Under the pieces are notes generated by a model, which had not been told where the DNA came from, did no database searches, and saw only the letters and a list, made by a program, of their open reading frames with translations. A stretch of DNA of 6,244 bases from Candidatus Gastranaerophilales bacterium (GTDB lineage Bacteria > Cyanobacteriota > Vampirovibrionia > Gastranaerophilales > Gastranaerophilaceae), in contig CALVER010000092.1 of NCBI GenBank assembly GCA_944326625.1, forward strand, positions 1 to 6,244, written 5' to 3'. The position numbers were made by a program, and so were the translations under genes. Of the stretch, positions 5,751 through 6,244 are shown in pieces. Within the stretch, counting starts at the first letter, position 1. Each line of letters begins with the position of its first letter.

Positions 5751-6244
5751 TCCAAAAGCCCCTCCAGATTATTAATCGTAACCTTTTTCCCTTTCAAATC
5801 CACATCCGTCACAATAGCTTTTACAAACGGAACAAGCGAAATCTTTTTGGATTTGGTTTTAACGGACAACAAATCCGTTGCGCCGTTATTGGAAACCCCG
5901 ACGATAAACCCGAGATTTTTCCCTTCCGAATCCGCAACTTCAAGCCCGACAAGCTCATCAATCAAAAATTCGTCCTCGTCAAGATTTTCGCGGATTGTGT
6001 CCTCATCCGTAAACAATAGCAGCCCTTTCAAAGGCAGCAGGTCGTTTATGGAATTTATGCCGTCAAACTTTACCACCGCAAAATTTTTATTAAGCCTAGA
6101 ACGCGTAATTTTTAAGGGCTTGTATTCGTTTTGAATTTTTACAAAAACTTCGTTTAAAGACAGGAAAAAATCCGTCTGATTTTTGGAAAACCCGACTTTA
6201 GCTTCCCCTTGAATTCCGTGGAAATTCAAAATTTTGCCGACAGA
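5747..6244 (-). CDS. rimM: Ribosome maturation factor RimM (5' end outside the window)
   Basis: RimM assists late maturation of the 30S subunit, binding ribosomal protein S19 near the 16S rRNA 3' domain. The visible 165 codons begin SVGKILNFHGIQGEAKVGF, the classical N-terminal VGKIxxxHGIxGE signature, so only a few residues lie beyond 6244. The TTG at 6229-6227 is an internal Leu codon (KIL), not the start. The N-terminal beta-barrel covers visible residues about 1-85. An acidic linker (TDEDTIRENLDEDEF) leads to the C-terminal PRC-barrel from about 95, with DELVGLEV (96-103), LVPFV (137-141) and the closing EGLLE (161-165). The stop overlaps the trmD start in ATGA, the usual rimM-trmD arrangement of the rpsP-rimM-trmD-rplS cluster in many bacteria. 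The promoter is beyond the right edge. Confidence 0.96.
   Translation of the reverse strand, partial: SVGKILNFHGIQGEAKVGFSKNQTDFFLSLNEVFVKIQNEYKPLKITRSRLNKNFAVVKFDGINSINDLLPLKGLLLFTDEDTIRENLDEDEFLIDELVGLEVADSEGKNLGFIVGVSNNGATDLLSVKTKSKKISLVPFVKAIVTDVDLKGKKVTINNLEGLLE

Noticed and set aside
5487..6134. Plus-strand 215-codon open frame
   Set aside because: It lies wholly opposite rimM and trmD, both of which carry unmistakable family motifs. Its translation has no domain-like features and no suitable Shine-Dalgarno was seen.
6227..6229. TTG as the rimM start
   Set aside because: The frame continues to the window edge with SVGKI, the conserved RimM N-terminus, so TTG is an internal Leu codon.

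Overview
The window is A+T-rich, with a near-pure A/T intergenic spacer. It carries six protein-coding genes on both strands: five complete and one running off the right edge. I saw no rRNA, tRNA, CRISPR array, insertion sequence or prophage gene. The gene content is bacterial: a RimM-TrmD pair, a GH57/DUF3536 glycoside hydrolase and a CxxCxxCC (YkgJ-type) protein. The Gln/Pro-rich protein with a 'SGVNIQIFNPSV' segment, the short A+T-rich Shine-Dalgarno leaders and the overall style recall gut-type non-photosynthetic Cyanobacteria (Melainabacteria/Vampirovibrionia, Gastranaerophilales). That placement is from memory, not from a search.

Left block (about 1-3110, plus strand). A probable promoter at 8-36 drives a small exported protein with a Pro/Gln/Ala linker and a compact, possibly OB-like, beta-rich domain (59-589). 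After 22 nt comes an 832-residue GH57 glycosidase with a DUF3536-type C-terminal region (612-3110). The two look like one operon, although the first product is predicted to be exported and the second cytoplasmic.

Middle (3112-3815). A cysteine-cluster protein (3112-3696, minus strand) ends one base after the glycosidase stop. It starts at GTG, with a well-placed Shine-Dalgarno. Between its start and the next plus-strand gene lies a 119-nt, very A+T-rich divergent spacer. The spacer and its left edge hold a 14-bp direct repeat and a small dyad.

Right-centre (3816-5110, plus strand). A TAATG stop/start overlap couples two genes I cannot name. The first (3816-4616) has a Gln/Pro-rich head, an Asn/Thr-rich linker and a C-terminal domain that reads as three HEAT-like helical repeats. 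The second (4616-5110) is a small protein with two or three hydrophobic, Gly-rich segments, probably membrane-associated. This pair is the best candidate here for something undescribed.

Right end (5079-6244, minus strand). rimM (5' end outside the window) overlaps trmD by ATGA, the classical ribosome/tRNA-maturation pair. The trmD 3' end overlaps the 3' end of the plus-strand membrane-protein gene by 32 nt. The encoded TrmD stops right after its conserved RRPDL element, so it is short for the family. No rplS follows trmD, unlike in many bacteria.
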